Of a stretch of DNA of 64,000 bases, positions 1 to 12,422 are shown piece after piece. The number at the start of each line of letters is the position of its first letter. The first letter of the stretch is position 1. Both the position numbers and the translations under genes were made by a program. The notes under the pieces are model-generated. The model made no database searches and had not been told where the DNA came from. It saw nothing but the letters and a program-made list of their open reading frames with translations. The DNA is from Xylona heveae TC161 (Eukaryota > Ascomycota > Xylonomycetes > Xylonales > Xylonaceae): NCBI RefSeq assembly GCF_001619985.1, contig NW_017264195.1:2294001-2358000 (forward strand). The letters are read 5' to 3'.

Positions 1-175
1 AAGAAATGAACAAAAAGAAGGAATAAAAAAAGAAAAGAAGAACATGACGGAAGCCAAAGAAACCAAGGAAAAGAGGAAAAAGAAACGAAGAAAGAGAAAA
101 ACAAAGCAGGAGTCAAATAAACAAAAGGGAAAGCATAATTCAAAGACAATAGGCATGCTAATTATATTATCCCAG

Positions 176-1399
176 GTCGCAGTAACAGCAACCGCCAAAG
201 AATTCGCAGGCATCTACCGCAACAACAAGCAATATCACCCTGCGGACTTTGACCGCACGCTCGATCGGGCACTTGTTGCGGGCGTTGAGAAGGTGCTTTT
301 GACGGGCATGTCCCTGGGTGATATCGCGCACAATGCTGGAATTGCGCAATCTCGCCCGAATCAGTGTTTTTTTACTGTCGGTGTGCACCCGTATCATGCC
401 AACGAGATGTATGAGGGCGGGGAGGAGTATCTGGGGATATTAAGGCGGGAAGTTCGGGCTTTAGTGCAATTGCAACAGCAGCCAGGGCCGCAAGCGCAAC
501 AACCACAGCAACAACAACAGCAGCAGCAGCAGCAGCAGCAGCAAACTCGTCCTCTCGCTGCGTATGGAGAATTGGGACTGGACTATGACAGACTACAGCA
601 CGCGTCCAAGGAGGCGCAGATATATGCATTCAAAGCGCAACTCGATCTCTTCGTTTCAGAAAGGCTCGACTTGCCGTTGTTTTTGCACTGTCGAGGAACA
701 GCAGCAGCAGCAGCAGCAGCATCCACTGCTACTGAAGCCACAACTGGAACCACAACTGGAACCACAACTGGAACTACAACTGGAACTACAACTGGAACTA
801 CAACTGGAACTGCAACTGGAACTACAAGTGGAACTGCAACTGGAAGTAGAACTGAAGCCACAACTGGAACTACAAATGAAGCCACAAATGGAAGTACAAC
901 TGAGACGACAAATACAACTACAACAGCAACTGGAGTATTTGACGATTTCGTCAACATCCTAACACCCTACCTGCCGAACCTGCCACGACGGGGACTGGTG
1001 CATAGTTTCGTGGGCCCCGCGCGTCAGATGCAGAAACTAGTGGAGCTCGGGTTCGACATCAGTGTCAATGGGTTTAGCTTCAGGGACGCAGAGAGCCTGG
1101 CGATGGTGGCTGCAGTTCCGCTGGACCGGTTGCAGCTTGAGACGGATGCGCCGTGGGGCCAGATAGAAGACCGGATGGAGGTGGCGAAGCGGTATTGTGT
1201 CAATGCGTCCGCGCTACCGGCGGCAGCAAAGAAAAAGGACAAGTGGGACGCGGCGTGCATGGTCAAGGAGAGGAATGAGAGCTGCGCGATGGAGAGGGTG
1301 GCGTTTATAGTTGCGGGGCTCAAGGGGATTGGTGTGGAGGAAGTTGCGGAAAGGGCATGGGAGAATAGTGTTAAAATGTTTGGTCTTGGTGAAGCATAA
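176..1399 (+). CDS. TatD-family metal-dependent DNase, 3' part, with internal repeats
   Basis: TatD/TATDN1-type nuclease: a TIM-barrel, metal-dependent DNA hydrolase linked in other organisms to DNA repair and apoptotic DNA breakdown. Seen: KQYHPADF near the start, GELGLDYDR, LPLFLHCR, LVHSFVG and LETDAPW, which carry the Glu, two His and Asp metal ligands of the family. The open frame extends back to an ATG at 44, but that part encodes only a Lys/Arg-rich stretch, while a branch-like GCTAAT and cccag acceptor end at 175. From 176 the residues VAVTATAKEFAGIY align without gaps to the family's DIGVNLTDPMFRGIY. I infer that exon 1 lies left of the window and that 1-175 is intron. About 407 residues are visible. 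Two additions are unlike the family: a Gln tract (about 499-544) and a Thr/Gly-rich repeat (about 700-935) between the HCR ligand and DDFVNIL. Confidence 0.82.
   Translation, partial: VAVTATAKEFAGIYRNNKQYHPADFDRTLDRALVAGVEKVLLTGMSLGDIAHNAGIAQSRPNQCFFTVGVHPYHANEMYEGGEEYLGILRREVRALVQLQQQPGPQAQQPQQQQQQQQQQQQQTRPLAAYGELGLDYDRLQHASKEAQIYAFKAQLDLFVSERLDLPLFLHCRGTAAAAAAASTATEATTGTTTGTTTGTTTGTTTGTTTGTATGTTSGTATGSRTEATTGTTNEATNGSTTETTNTTTTATGVFDDFVNILTPYLPNLPRRGLVHSFVGPARQMQKLVELGFDISVNGFSFRDAESLAMVAAVPLDRLQLETDAPWGQIEDRMEVAKRYCVNASALPAAAKKKDKWDAACMVKERNESCAMERVAFIVAGLKGIGVEEVAERAWENSVKMFGLGEA
499..544 (+). repeat. CAG/CAA trinucleotide repeat coding poly-Gln
   Basis: Mixed CAA/CAG run inside the TatD gene, coding an almost pure glutamine tract between the N-terminal part of the barrel and the GELGLDYDR motif. 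The last third is pure CAG and so the most likely part to vary in length. Confidence 0.9.
700..935 (+). repeat. CAG run plus 12-bp minisatellite coding Thr/Gly repeats
   Basis: Begins with a pure CAG run read as poly-Ala (700-720), then about a dozen imperfect copies of a 12-bp unit (consensus ACTGGAACTACA, most regular from 741 to 860) read as TGTT. The unit is a multiple of three, so copy-number change keeps the TatD frame. The other frames through it are also open (Gln/Leu/Glu-rich), which is a by-product of the repeat. Confidence 0.9.
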
Positions 1400-1765
1400 G
1401 GATAGGTTATAGATCTCGGCACGTTGGATTTTTAGATGTCTCGGAAATGATATACGGAGCTGATATTAAGTATAGAGTTAATAAGGTAATAAGGATAATG
1501 ATGAATAAAAGGACGTGAGCTCATGAGCTAGTGATTATGATAGTCGTAGAATAATAATAATAATAATAATAATACACGAGGCGTGACGTCGTAAAGTAAA
1601 TGGCACAAATCGTAAGAAGTGCTTGTGGCTGCTAGAGCAATGTAGAAATATCTTTGTAGCCACACGTAACGGTTCAAATATGAGATTCGAGATGCAAAGG
1701 TAAATGTCTAAATTCCCACGACCCGAGAGTCAAGGCTCAGAGGCTTCATGGTCAATGGTCAATGG
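1400..1765. other. intergenic, convergent TatD and lipase 3' ends
   Basis: 3' flanks of two convergent genes. AT-rich, with an ATA/TAA microsatellite at about 1550-1573. No gene seen. Confidence 0.6.
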
Positions 1766-3193
1766 TCAGTCGCCATCGCCATCGCCCAAATGAGGGTACT
1801 TTCTGTACCAGTCATGGGGATCCCCACCAGGCACGCACAGGCCCAAGCGCCAGAAATAATCCCGGTGAGCGAAAAAGAGCTCCCATAGCTTGAACCGGGA
1901 CGGAATCAGACCGCGAGCTTTAAGTTCAGTGTCCATTTCGGTGCCAGCATCTGCTTTTGAGTCAATGTCTGCTTGCGCATCCAGGGGTTCGTCTGCAGCG
2001 CTGTCACTGCTGAGCAAGAGGGCACCAAGGGCGGCGGCAAATTCAGTATCAGTGTCACTGGATTCCGCGCTGGCAATGCAAGCTGGGTCTTCATCGCCGA
2101 AACAATGCTGCAGATCTGTTGGCGTGGGCGACAATGGTTTCTTCGAAATATATACTTCTCCTGCGTGCATGCGGTAGCCCCATTCACGCAAAGGGAGAAG
2201 TGGCACAGGGTCATCGACGTGCGTGACGCGCCGAAAGGAGGATCTGGTCCCGGACTTTGATCGCGAGGGTTGTGAACCATGTGGTTCTTCTAGTCCGCCG
2301 AGATCGAAACGCTGATCAATGTATTGCATCAATGCTTTATTTCCCACGCGTGGTTCGCCAAAGGTTGTGACTTGTGGCTTCCAGCCCCGAGATTGCATTT
2401 CTAACGCGCCGATTGCCGCCACGGCACCGCCTAGAGAGTGGCCGACTAATGTCAGCTTGTAGGCAGGATGTTCCGCAATGAGGGTCTTGAGATGCGGAAG
2501 GACGTGAGGCTTTGTGTGTAGCCATGATGAATAGAATCCAGAGTGCACGGTGCAGTTGTTGCACGGGGGGTCCTCGCTGACGTTGGGAAAGTCGTCATTT
2601 TGACTCGACGAAGCCGAGTGCAATCGATCTCGAGAAGCCAAACTGTCCAGGCTGGTGGCATTTCCTCCGGGATATGGGATATACTCCTGGGGAACAGTCG
2701 ACAGATCGACAATAGTGTTTGTGATGGAATAGGTTCCTCGGAATGCGACAATGATTCGAGGCTCGGATGGAGGATGCGATAGCACAATGTAGCCACACGA
2801 ATCAGATAAGAGCGGGCCTGTATTCCATGTCTGTCATTTCCTCTTATTAGCAAGCGCTAATCAAATGAGCCAATGCAGGCTGGGGAGCATAAAATGTTGA
2901 GAAATCCTAACCGTGACAAGCTCAAATCCGTCAAACTCCGAACAACGACTGACGCAAGCAAATGGCTTTTGGATTCCCGTACTTCCAACGCAGTAGGATA
3001 TATCTACGATACGCGCCAGTTCCTCCAGCTCCATGAAGAGCTCAATGGAGACATTGCGATTGCCTCTATGACTGCCAAGTTCAAGTGGCAATTGCGGTTG
3101 CCATTCTGCCGAAGTCGGCCGGGCACAAACAGAGACGGTCCAAACTAGGAACGTCAGAAATGCAAAATACGTCTTGCAGTTCTTAAACAGCAT
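1766..3193 (-). CDS. secreted class 3 (fungal) lipase
   Basis: Extracellular triacylglycerol lipase of the alpha/beta-hydrolase class 3 family, predicted 448 aa. Exons on the minus strand: 3193-2912 and 2830-1766; the 81-nt intron 2831-2911 starts gttagg, contains gctaat and ends gacag. The join gives FELVT-TWNTGPLLSDSCGYIVL, the conserved sequence before the core. The start at 3193 gives a hydrophobic signal peptide (AFLTFLVWTVSVCA) with likely cleavage near residue 25. Catalytic Ser about 226 lies in VGHSLGGA; HVDDPVPLLPL supplies the likely Asp; RIIVAFRGT is the oxyanion-side strand. Cys pairs fit a secreted protein. The GHSLGG motif and N-terminal context are strong; the exact substrate (mono-, di- or triacylglycerol, or feruloyl ester) cannot be told. 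Confidence 0.9.
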
Positions 3194-6100
3194 GATTCGG
3201 TGGCCTTTGCATATTCGATGTTGTTGGGAGGACCAACGAAATATGAGGACCAGAAAGAGGAAGAGTAGGAAGGAGAGAAAAGAAGTGGAATAGAAATCCG
3301 GGGGAAAGTCTAGTGCGTCAGTGAACCACGCGATTCGGCTCGGCTCGAAGCGTCTCTTGTCCGCTTCTGGCCGAGCAGGACATCATCACATCACAGCAGG
3401 ACAGTCACACTTATTCGTTTTATTTACTTCATACTATTGGAAAAGATCGTCTTGAAGTCTTGCCGCTTTATTATAAAATCTTTGGGCAATGACGCTGTCG
3501 AGTTTGTCTCAGCCCGATGGCAATCTATACACAGCTTCCATAGAGCAGAATTGAAGCTTCTCTTTTTTTGGTTCTTATCTTATTTTATTTTATTTTTTGA
3601 GATCTGCAAGCGTTATAAATTTTTGACTGCTGTCAAATGCCAAAAGTTTGAAAACGAAATGATGTGCTGTTTCTTCTACTTTCTCTTTGAAGGTATTACT
3701 ATCGCAGATGTGCTCTGCTCTCAGACTGCCTCAGTATGAATCTCGGGCTGTGTTCTCGATTGCCATTCGAACTTTTATTACTTTCTTGTCCGACATCATT
3801 TAGTTTACCATATGGGAACGGTCATTGTCAGGTCAATAATGTCACGGTGCTCGCAAGCTTCTGAAACTTACACCAACCGGTACCTGCTTCCACGACCCCT
3901 TAGTTGCCGAACACTCATGTGCCCTCGGTCAGCTATGACATCAATGATCAATCACAACTTTCGCCGAATTTACGGATTGGAGTCGGAAATGCGGCATGTA
4001 GCTCCGGTCATATGAAGCATATTAACAATGGCTGTCAAACTCAGATAGCTCTTTGTTTATGCGCACAGTGGAACGCCCGGTTTGATGAAGCATCTTATGG
4101 GAAATGGATCATGGCTCTAGGCTCCATCTGGGGTACACTGCTCACGCTGAGCGACTGAATAGAAGCCCAGCAAGTGAAAGCAAGTGCGGTTACATGGACT
4201 TGTGCCAAGTGTTCGAGGAATCGAGAGATCTTCTGGAAAGCTTACGACGCCAGTGGTTCTATCGTTGCTGTTCGTGAGGCTGCGATTGCGGGGATTCGCC
4301 TGCTTCCACGCAATTCTTCCCCAGACAAATGAGGTAGATAGCTACTATTGATGACGAGGAGCGGCAGCACTTCCTCGCTTCAACGAGAAAGGGTCTCATT
4401 CTGTGCCAACAAAAAGTGCTCCTTTCCTTCGTGCCCGATACCTGAATGGCTATTGTCGCAGGATACCACGGTTATTACTCTCCCGTGTGCTGTGTTGGCG
4501 ATTTTCCAGCCAAAGAGCGCCGAAGCCTGAATGTTGGACATGGCCTCTCGCATGGCCCAGATTTCAAGCCAATCTATTGGTGATGTTCAATCCACCCACT
4601 TGTCCTTCGTGATTTGGGGAGTCGGAACGCCACCAGCTGATAAGCTAATTCATACCTTTTTGTCACTCACGGTCATTTCGGTCCAATCATGTCGCATGGG
4701 TGCGTGAAGTGCATGTTCTGCTTAACAAGGGGCGCTTAAGTGGTGCCCGGGGTTCAAGTTCATCTCAAAAATGCATCGAGCTGTTGGCCACGCGGTCTAG
4801 TTCTACAAAACCAATTTAACTGGTGGATTTCCTTCTACCGAAAGCGCTCGCATGCAAAAGTACACCGCTCATCCATGCTTGGGTCATTTTAGCATGAAGA
4901 GGCAGCTTTGCGCCGGCCAGTGCAGGTCCCCCCTTCTCGACTCAAGGTCCAGGGGTGTGGTGCCCACTCAAGGAAGAGACCCTGGCACCTTTTAACCACT
5001 GGCGGAAGACCATTATACCTATACTGCAGTCACACGTGCGCCACTGCCGGGCCGACCAGAATGTGAGATCACTTTCCTATTGGCATGGCATACCAATGCT
5101 TTTGTCCCGCATGCCGGTTCCGTGGGCTTTGAGGGCCCAAAGACCAACCTTCAATCATTATCATCGTTTTGGGAGTCACAAAGGGCATTGAGCGCTCTGT
5201 CTCCTGTCTTTGTCCATTGCGCGACACCGGAACGAAGGAACGCGTCGTAGCGCCAGGGAAATGTCTCGTGCCGGGTACCTGCACCTGCAGGTGGCCATGC
5301 CTGTGCCCTTGCTTTTGCTCTGATATTTTCCATGCCAGATCAATGCCGCCTTTTGGAAGGGTTACCTCTCTGGTATACCTTTTGCTTTTCTCCTTCTTTT
5401 TTCAAAGTTTAAGCTTTGCTACGAGGAGGGCAGAATAATGATGGCCCAGTCTAGACCCCGAGCCTCCTTGAGCACTCTTTCAATACCATCAATTCACAAA
5501 GTATGAATCATGAATCATGAACATTATTGTTATCCCCTGAATCCAATTGACCACAAATAGTATTCAGGGGGGCGCGGATTTGGTCTCGGGTACATCGGAC
5601 CCTTTCTTTCTGCCAGGGGAATCCGTCATGCTCATTTGATAATTTCGTCTCTTCTGGGTGAGAACAGGGAAAGGTACTAGGCGAATACTTAAAATGAACA
5701 TTTAAGTTTGGTGGCATGATAGGGTACTTTTCAAGTACCGGAGTGTAGCCGGTTTCCATAACCCCCCCCCCTTGGCCTCTTTCACGCTGCCACCAACTCG
5801 GCCCGCGCCGTCGAAATTAATGAGAGCAAATCACTTTCTCTTGCGGCCAAAAGACGCATCAGAAGGGAAGAGAGAGTCTCACCATCCTCTCAGCCAAGTG
5901 GCTGAATTTTATCCTGATTATTATCACTGCCGAATAATATTTGCTATGATACGAGTAAACCTAATACCTTTTCACTCCTCTTTACCTACTTCGGTGAACC
6001 TCCGCCAATCATTCACCCTCTAATCAGTTCTATTCCAACTAACTTACTCTCCCTTCTTCTTCCTGTTCTTGTGGAAGTTTTGCAATCTCCTATCTTTTCT

Positions 6101-6540
6101 TCTTCCATTTTCCTATTCGTTGCTTCCCAATCAGCGGTCCCACTCCCTCATCTTCTGCCAAGTGAGAGGGTTTGGTTTCGACATCTACAGCGTGAAATAC
6201 CGTCTCAGATCATCGAGATACAACACCTAGACCCCTGCTTGTACGGCCGTTGAAACGAGACGGAGTCGTGGTGTCACTGCAGATCGCTGTTCCCCGCCAG
6301 AAGGGGCAATGTACGCCCATCCCATCTCTGTCCTTACCGGGTATCGCAGCACAAGGCAACGGCAGTAGTTGCTGCAAATAACGGCCTCCGGGCCTCCTCT
6401 GATCGTCAATCTACCCAGTGTTTGCCTACCCGTGACGGGAGCTCTCACAAATCGCCCTCGTGTGACATTGCACTACACCCGTCGATTTAGGAGCTTCGCG
6501 GCAGCTGGATCTGCCTCGACAGCAATCTCAACGGGGAGCC
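3194..6540. other. 3.3-kb stretch without a supported gene
   Basis: Lies between the starts of the divergent lipase and Bem3 genes. 3194-3450 is the lipase promoter side. 3800-5430 has a more balanced base composition with short open stretches in all frames but no recognisable domain, and looks like decayed or non-coding DNA. A poly-C run sits at about 5762-5771. 5940-6540 is C/T-rich, typical of a fungal promoter and 5' leader, and is assigned to the Bem3-like gene. Confidence 0.5.
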
Positions 6541-9500
6541 ATGTCACGGCAGGGTGAAGGGCAGCTTTTGTACCATCCTCATCCTTCTTCTCATCCGCCG
6601 TCTGCGCCAGCGTGGAGAGAAGACGGTGGTGCAACCACCAGCACCGCCAACTCGGGTTTCATCTCAAATTCCTCATCTACCTCTCGCGCGTCTCCCGTCT
6701 CATCGTCGAATCTCCAGAGACAAGCTGGGCCAGATCCCCGCTCGCTGCAGCACAAACCCATTCCCAGCCCGCTTCAAACTTGGGAATCCTCCATCTCGCC
6801 CGAAAATTCCCCGGCACAATCGCCCTTTAACGACACAAGGAGGAGGAGGAGGAGCTCCCCCAGAACGGAAACCACGAATCTGTCTTCCTTGCCGGGTACA
6901 AATTCGTCTGGAAAATCACACGGCTCCGAAAAGGGAACGCATGTCCTGGACCCGACCCCACGGGTCACGGCTAATGCATCGACATCTACGCCGCACAACG
7001 ACATACCTCCCGCTGGCGCTACGCCCTCCAGGTCTGTTAATTACGCCTCCCTCCGCCAGTTGTCGAATCCTCTTCCTACGTCTCGGCCCACTGAAGGCTC
7101 CTCGCACTCCTCACCAACAATGAGTCCGACCGGCTCAAAGAGCCCGACGGAGCTAAAGCCTCTGCCGAGAACATCCTCGATCGATTCCGCCATTTCTTCG
7201 CTGTCGTCGCACTCTCACAAGCAGTCGCAGGATCCAGTCTCATTTAAGCCTGCCGATATTGCGAATCTTATCGCAACGGCGGGGTCTGCAGAAGCCGTCA
7301 TCCAACATCTTCTCAAGGAAAAACAATCTTCGGCCTCTCAGAATTCCCAGTTATGGCGCTTGGTGGATAAGCAGAGAACAATGATTCTGGGATTGAACAA
7401 GGACCTCGAACAAGCCTTGAAGGACAAGGATCGGTATAGACGAAAGGTGAAGGAATATTTGGCCGAGCTTTCCCGTCCATCAAACGGAGCTTCCTCCAAA
7501 AACTACAAGGACCAACCAAGAGACGCGCCAGCGACTGAGGCCATTTCTCCCGAACCGGTTCAACATCAAAACCTTGTGCCGTCTCAATCGAGCAATGTTC
7601 GAGATATCGTCTCTGGAAATTTAAGAGCGTCCACTGCTAGTGCATTTGATGTACTGGATGAGCCACGCACCAATTCATCAATGCCGGCTCACGCTGAGCT
7701 CACGACGAACACCCCGCTCCAGTCGCCGCGCGAAAACGATGGTGTCCAGGTCGGTGCAGCGTCGAATCCGCCAGCATCTACCAGTGGTTTCAACGGTGGA
7801 AACGATATCAAATCGCCGACTGGCTTGAGTCAGTCTCCCTCGTCTCGACAGCAGCAAGCTGGAGCCATGTCTCCAAACAGTTTTACGGCAAAACGTTCTC
7901 TGCCTTCGATGCATCGACATGTGGGCTCGCCCTCCCAAGAAAGTATACCGTCAAGTCTCCGAGGAGAGCACAATGAGAAGATTCCTCACCCGCAAAGAAA
8001 GGCGCCCCCAGCGCCTTTGAATCTGAGAAAGTCGTCCCGGTCTAGCCCGTATTCGCAACAAGTTGGTCCGGAAGACCATTCGGGATCTGAATATGATGAT
8101 GTAGAAGAGGTGGATGAAATCCCTGCTTTTGAACGGGGCAGGCGAAAGACGCGCGAGGATGACGATAGAGATCGAGCAGCCGTCGCTCTCACAGAGCGGG
8201 AGCACCGCAGTCGCTCGAAGCGCGAAAAGGCTGCCAAGCCTGTCAAGGCTAGCACGCAAGCTCCCAAGGATGAGAAAACCGGATCAAAACCTCAACCTTC
8301 GCATAAACAAAGCGCGAGCGACGGTTTCGTCGCACAAATAGAACAGAACCCGTTTGCTCCGTCTAGCTCTATGCACAGCGCCCCCAGAGCCGTGCAAACG
8401 GCTGAGCGACGCTTCATCTCACTTCCGCCAATGAGTCCAGGTCTTCCAAATAGTCCTCGCCCAGTTGACAGGCCGATGAATTCGCCGATGCCCCGTATGC
8501 CGAGGGAAGGGACCAGTTTTTCTGCTTTGGTGTCCCCTCCAATGTCACCACGACAGGGTTTCCCCGGCTTGCCTCTATCTCCTCGGGCGCCTAGACAACC
8601 CATTCCTTTACCGCCAAATACACCCATGTCGTTGGCATCTCCTGGGCTTTACAGAGAAGAAGGGCCTTGGCGACAACCTCCGTCCAGCCTTTCTCGTCAG
8701 GTGAAACCGGCATTGGCTGTTGACAGCAGTGTAGCCAATACTACACCGGATCTCTCAACGCCGAGATCCGCCACTTCTCAAGTAATCTACCGCGGCCTCA
8801 TGTCGGAACAGTATCCAGATTTATTGGTGCCTCCTGAAGCGCTCGTCGCCGTCGATGTTCGAGCGGCTTCGTCCAGGTTGAGACCTTCTCGTCATAGCTA
8901 CCTGGGTGCAAAGCCAGCCGAAGAAGATCAAGTTTTTACGCTCGGCGTCTACTCCGTCCCCGGCGCAATGGAGCTTTGGAGGGTTGAAAAAACTCTCATG
9001 TCTCTTCTGCAGCTGGATAAGCAATTGAAGAAATGGTCAGATCTCAAAGCGCTTGTTCCAGACAAGAACTTATTCAGCGGCCACGCCCCCTCTAGAATCG
9101 ATGCCCGACGGACTGCTCTCGACGCATACTTTCATTCAATCATGAGAACGGCATTTGATGAACCTGCGGCTCTCTTACTCTGCACCTTTTTGTCCACTGA
9201 TGCGATCGATAGACATGGTGAGGAGACCACGGTCATTGGAGAGACTGCTACAGACGGACCCTTGTCACCGCTGAGCCCCGTCCGATCTCTAAAGGAAGGG
9301 TATCTCACGAAGAAAGGAAAGAACTTTGGCGGTTGGAAGGCTAGATATTTCTGTCTTGAGGGGCCAGTTTTGCGATATTACGAGACTCCTGGTGGAGCGC
9401 ATTTGGGAACAATCAAGCTACATCGTGCCCAGATTGGAAGGCCATCCCAACTGCATCCCGGTTCGTCGCCGTCACTTGCCACTGATGAGGGCGATGGAGA

Positions 9501-11347
9501 ATATCGTCACGCCTTTCTCATTCTCGAACCCAAGCGCAAGGACTCAGCCAGCTATGTGCGACACCTCCTGTGCGCTGAAAGCGATGCAGAGAGAGATGAA
9601 TGGGTTCACACCTTACTGCAATACGTTGATACGGCAAATTTCAATGATGGTGCGAGCAGGCCCAGCATTTCCCAAAACGATTCCGGATCTCTCCATACGT
9701 CAGACTCAAAGACGTCTCCACTAGGCAAGGAGGATCAAGCAGGCAAGGAAAGCCCGAGCATTGAGAGCTCCAACACGCTGCGGAGCCTGAATTACGATGA
9801 CACCGTAGCGGCTGAAGCTCCTGTTCGAGGGCCATCGGTGGTGAGGTCAGAAGATACATCTTCTACTCCGTCTCCCACTAGCTCTATATCGCAGCCTGGG
9901 GCTGTTCACCAGTCTTCTGTACACATTTCTGGCCCTACCAATGGCTCGGTGATTCAAGACGTGGGTGCATGGGGCAATTTGCCAGCAGCTCCCATTGCTG
10001 CCAAAGAAAAGGAATATAAGAAGCGGAGCATCTGGGGCTTCAAGGGGCGATCGTCAACAGAACTCGGAAGTCAGGCGAGTCTTGGGAACAGTGTTTCGGG
10101 TGGAAGTCTTTCGCAGCAGACACACCCAGATCGCTCTCATCCTGTCAGAGCAGTCTTTGGCATTCCACTTGCCGAGGCAGCCGAGTATTGCAAGCCACAT
10201 AACGTTGACGTGAATCTGCCCGCCGTTGTTTACAGGTGCTTGGAGTATCTTGAAACTGAAGGCGCGGCAAATGAGGAAGGGATTTTCCGAGTTAACGGTT
10301 CGAATGTTGTTATCAAGGCCTTGCGGGAACGCTTCAACACTGAAGGAGATGTAAATTTTCTTGCCGAGGAGCAATACTACGATATCCATGCAGTGGCATC
10401 ACTGCTGAAGCTCTATCTCCGGGAATTACCAGCAACGGTCCTCACACGTGAACTTCATTTGGATTTTCTTCATGTTTTGGGTAAGTGATGTCCATGTCTG
10501 TCCCTTTCTAGGAGACGAGGGGTTACACGTTAGAGCTAACAGGGGTAAATTCAGAACTCGATGACAAGGAACAAAAAGTTGCAGCGTACAATTCGCTTGT
10601 GCATCGACTACCAAGTGCCAACTGGAATTTGCTCAAGGCGCTGTCTACATTCCTCTTGCGAATTACAAATAATTCAGATGTCAACAAGATGACTGTTCGT
10701 AATGGTGGGTTTTCTCCGAGTCCCAAAGATTGAAGATGTGGTCACGACTAACATGTTGATTGCAGTTGGGATTGTGTTTTCTCCGACTCTCAACATTCCG
10801 GCACCAGTGTTTTCAATGTTCTTGACGGAATTTGATCGTATCTTTGGCGACGAGGTTGACCAGAGCGCGTCTCCTGTGATTGAGATTACTGGAGCGCCAA
10901 GTCTAACGCCCGATGAGATTCGATCTCCTCGCCGCCAGATGTTTTCTGACCTTCCCACACCTTCGTATAATCAAACGGCGTTTTCGGGGCATGATCGCTA
11001 TTATGAGCACCAAGGGCAGGACCCACGCGGTGTATATGACACCGGCTTTGTTCCAATGAAACAGGCTTATGATCAGTCATTATATGGGCAATCTAGCTTT
11101 CCTCAGGCTCCGACCGGGTCCCAATCTCTGTCTGGGACAGAGTTTGGATCCCTTAACGAAGCCTTGGCACCAAGCAATACGCGAGAAGCCAAGGCGAGGC
11201 GCCGAGAAAGCACCATGATAATGATGGGGATGGGTCAACGAAAAGATTCCTTGCCCAGCTTGAGGGAAGACTCTGGTGAGTTATCCATTCGACTCTACAT
11301 GTTATACAAGAATTACACTCTAACCTTTGATTGCAGCTTTAATTTAA
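6541..11347 (+). CDS. bem3: Bem3-like Rho GTPase-activating protein (PX-PH-RhoGAP)
   Basis: GTPase-activating protein for Cdc42/Rho1, acting at sites of polarised growth. Predicted 1536 aa from four exons: 6541-10480, 10555-10704, 10766-11275, 11337-11347; all introns are GT-AG (74, 61, 61 nt) with actaac-like branch sites. Order: long Ser/Pro-rich N terminus (1-740, with a short helical stretch near 265-310), PX domain (about 750-880, DQVFTLGVYSVPG), PH domain (about 915-1030, KEGYLTKKGKNFGGWKARYF), RhoGAP (about 1204-1430). GIFRVNGS carries the arginine finger, and FLRITNNSDVNKMTVRN-VGIVFSPTLN crosses the exon 2/3 join. PX+PH+GAP in this order is the Bem3 architecture; PX and PH bind phosphoinositides. 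The last exon adds only three residues and the stop, the least certain part. Confidence 0.9.
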
Positions 11348-12400
11348 TATATATACCTAATACCCACGCCATTGTACGAGCGAAATTCCTGCAGCATGAC
11401 CCCTTCGCACCGCAACGATCTAATGCTGTTTGAAAAATGAAGGCCCTCCTGCGCTTAATACCGATACTTGATAATGGAATTTCTCTGACTCATGTCTCAC
11501 TGATCTACATTTACGCACCGCGGATCTCTCTATTTCACTCTGCCTACTTTTCCTTTTCATTCTACTGCATGGCATTGCACTACTAGTGGCATCATTACCA
11601 TTGACCTGGCCTATGTTCAGGTAGACCTCGCATGGAGATGCATACATTTCTTTTTTGGGGGGACTTTTTTCATTATGATTCGGCGGTTTAGCTCTTTGGC
11701 CCATTTACATTTCTCATACCCTTTGATCTTTGAAACGTTGCAGATTTACCATCATCTTATTATACCTTTCACACTATTATGTCTGTTACAGGAGCTATAT
11801 TGGGACTTTGCTTCTCATGTCGGAATTTATATTCTTCTCTTCTCTTCTCTTGTCCATCTCCCTTTATTGATTCCCGTCTCATCATATATTTATTTCTATC
11901 TCTTAGTTCGCATCATAAACTCCATGTCCGTCAATACTTGGCGCATTCTAGCGGAGCACAGCGATGGGATTTCTGGTCCAGTGACATAGTTGAAACTCTT
12001 TTTACAACTCACCTCTTCTAGTACACTATAATTCATGTTTTGTCCTTTGTCCTTTGTCCTGTTGTCATTTTGTCTGGTTACTCGCTACTTGCTACATGAG
12101 AATGAGCATGAGAATGAAATTGAGACAAGTTTATGATATACGCATGGCACTTGTTAGCTTGATGCATTTACACATTATGATTGAACATGTATACAGTATT
12201 CTCCTTTCCATATCCCAGTCCCTCTTCCCTTTCTTTCTCTCCGTTCCATGTAAACCGCCCAGCCAGCCAAGGAGCTCATACCAGTGACTGTGACTGTGAA
12301 CTTATAATTCCCCCCCCCCCCCCCTCTTTGAAATACCTAAATTCAAAAATGTGTTGCAACTCGCAAAAAAATTCATACGGGAGTAGTGAGCGGGGAGTTG
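11348..12400. other. intergenic, 3' flank of the Bem3-like gene
   Basis: T-rich 3' flank and spacer. A 15-C run lies at 12310-12324. No gene seen. Confidence 0.5.
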
Positions 12401-12401
12401 G

Positions 12402-12417
12402 AAAAAAAAAAAAAAAA
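12402..12417 (-). terminator. Pol III oligo-T terminator of the tRNA
   Basis: Sixteen consecutive T on the minus strand, starting 5 nt after the tRNA 3' end. More than enough for RNA polymerase III termination. Confidence 0.85.
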
Positions 12418-12422
12418 GGAAC

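Noticed and set aside
44-175. Lys/Arg-rich N-terminal extension of the TatD frame
   Set aside because: Low-complexity A-rich DNA with a branch-like site and acceptor at its end; the family N terminus begins at 176.
564-962. 132-codon Gln/Leu/Glu-rich open frame over the TatD gene
   Set aside because: By-product of the 12-bp repeat being open in other frames.
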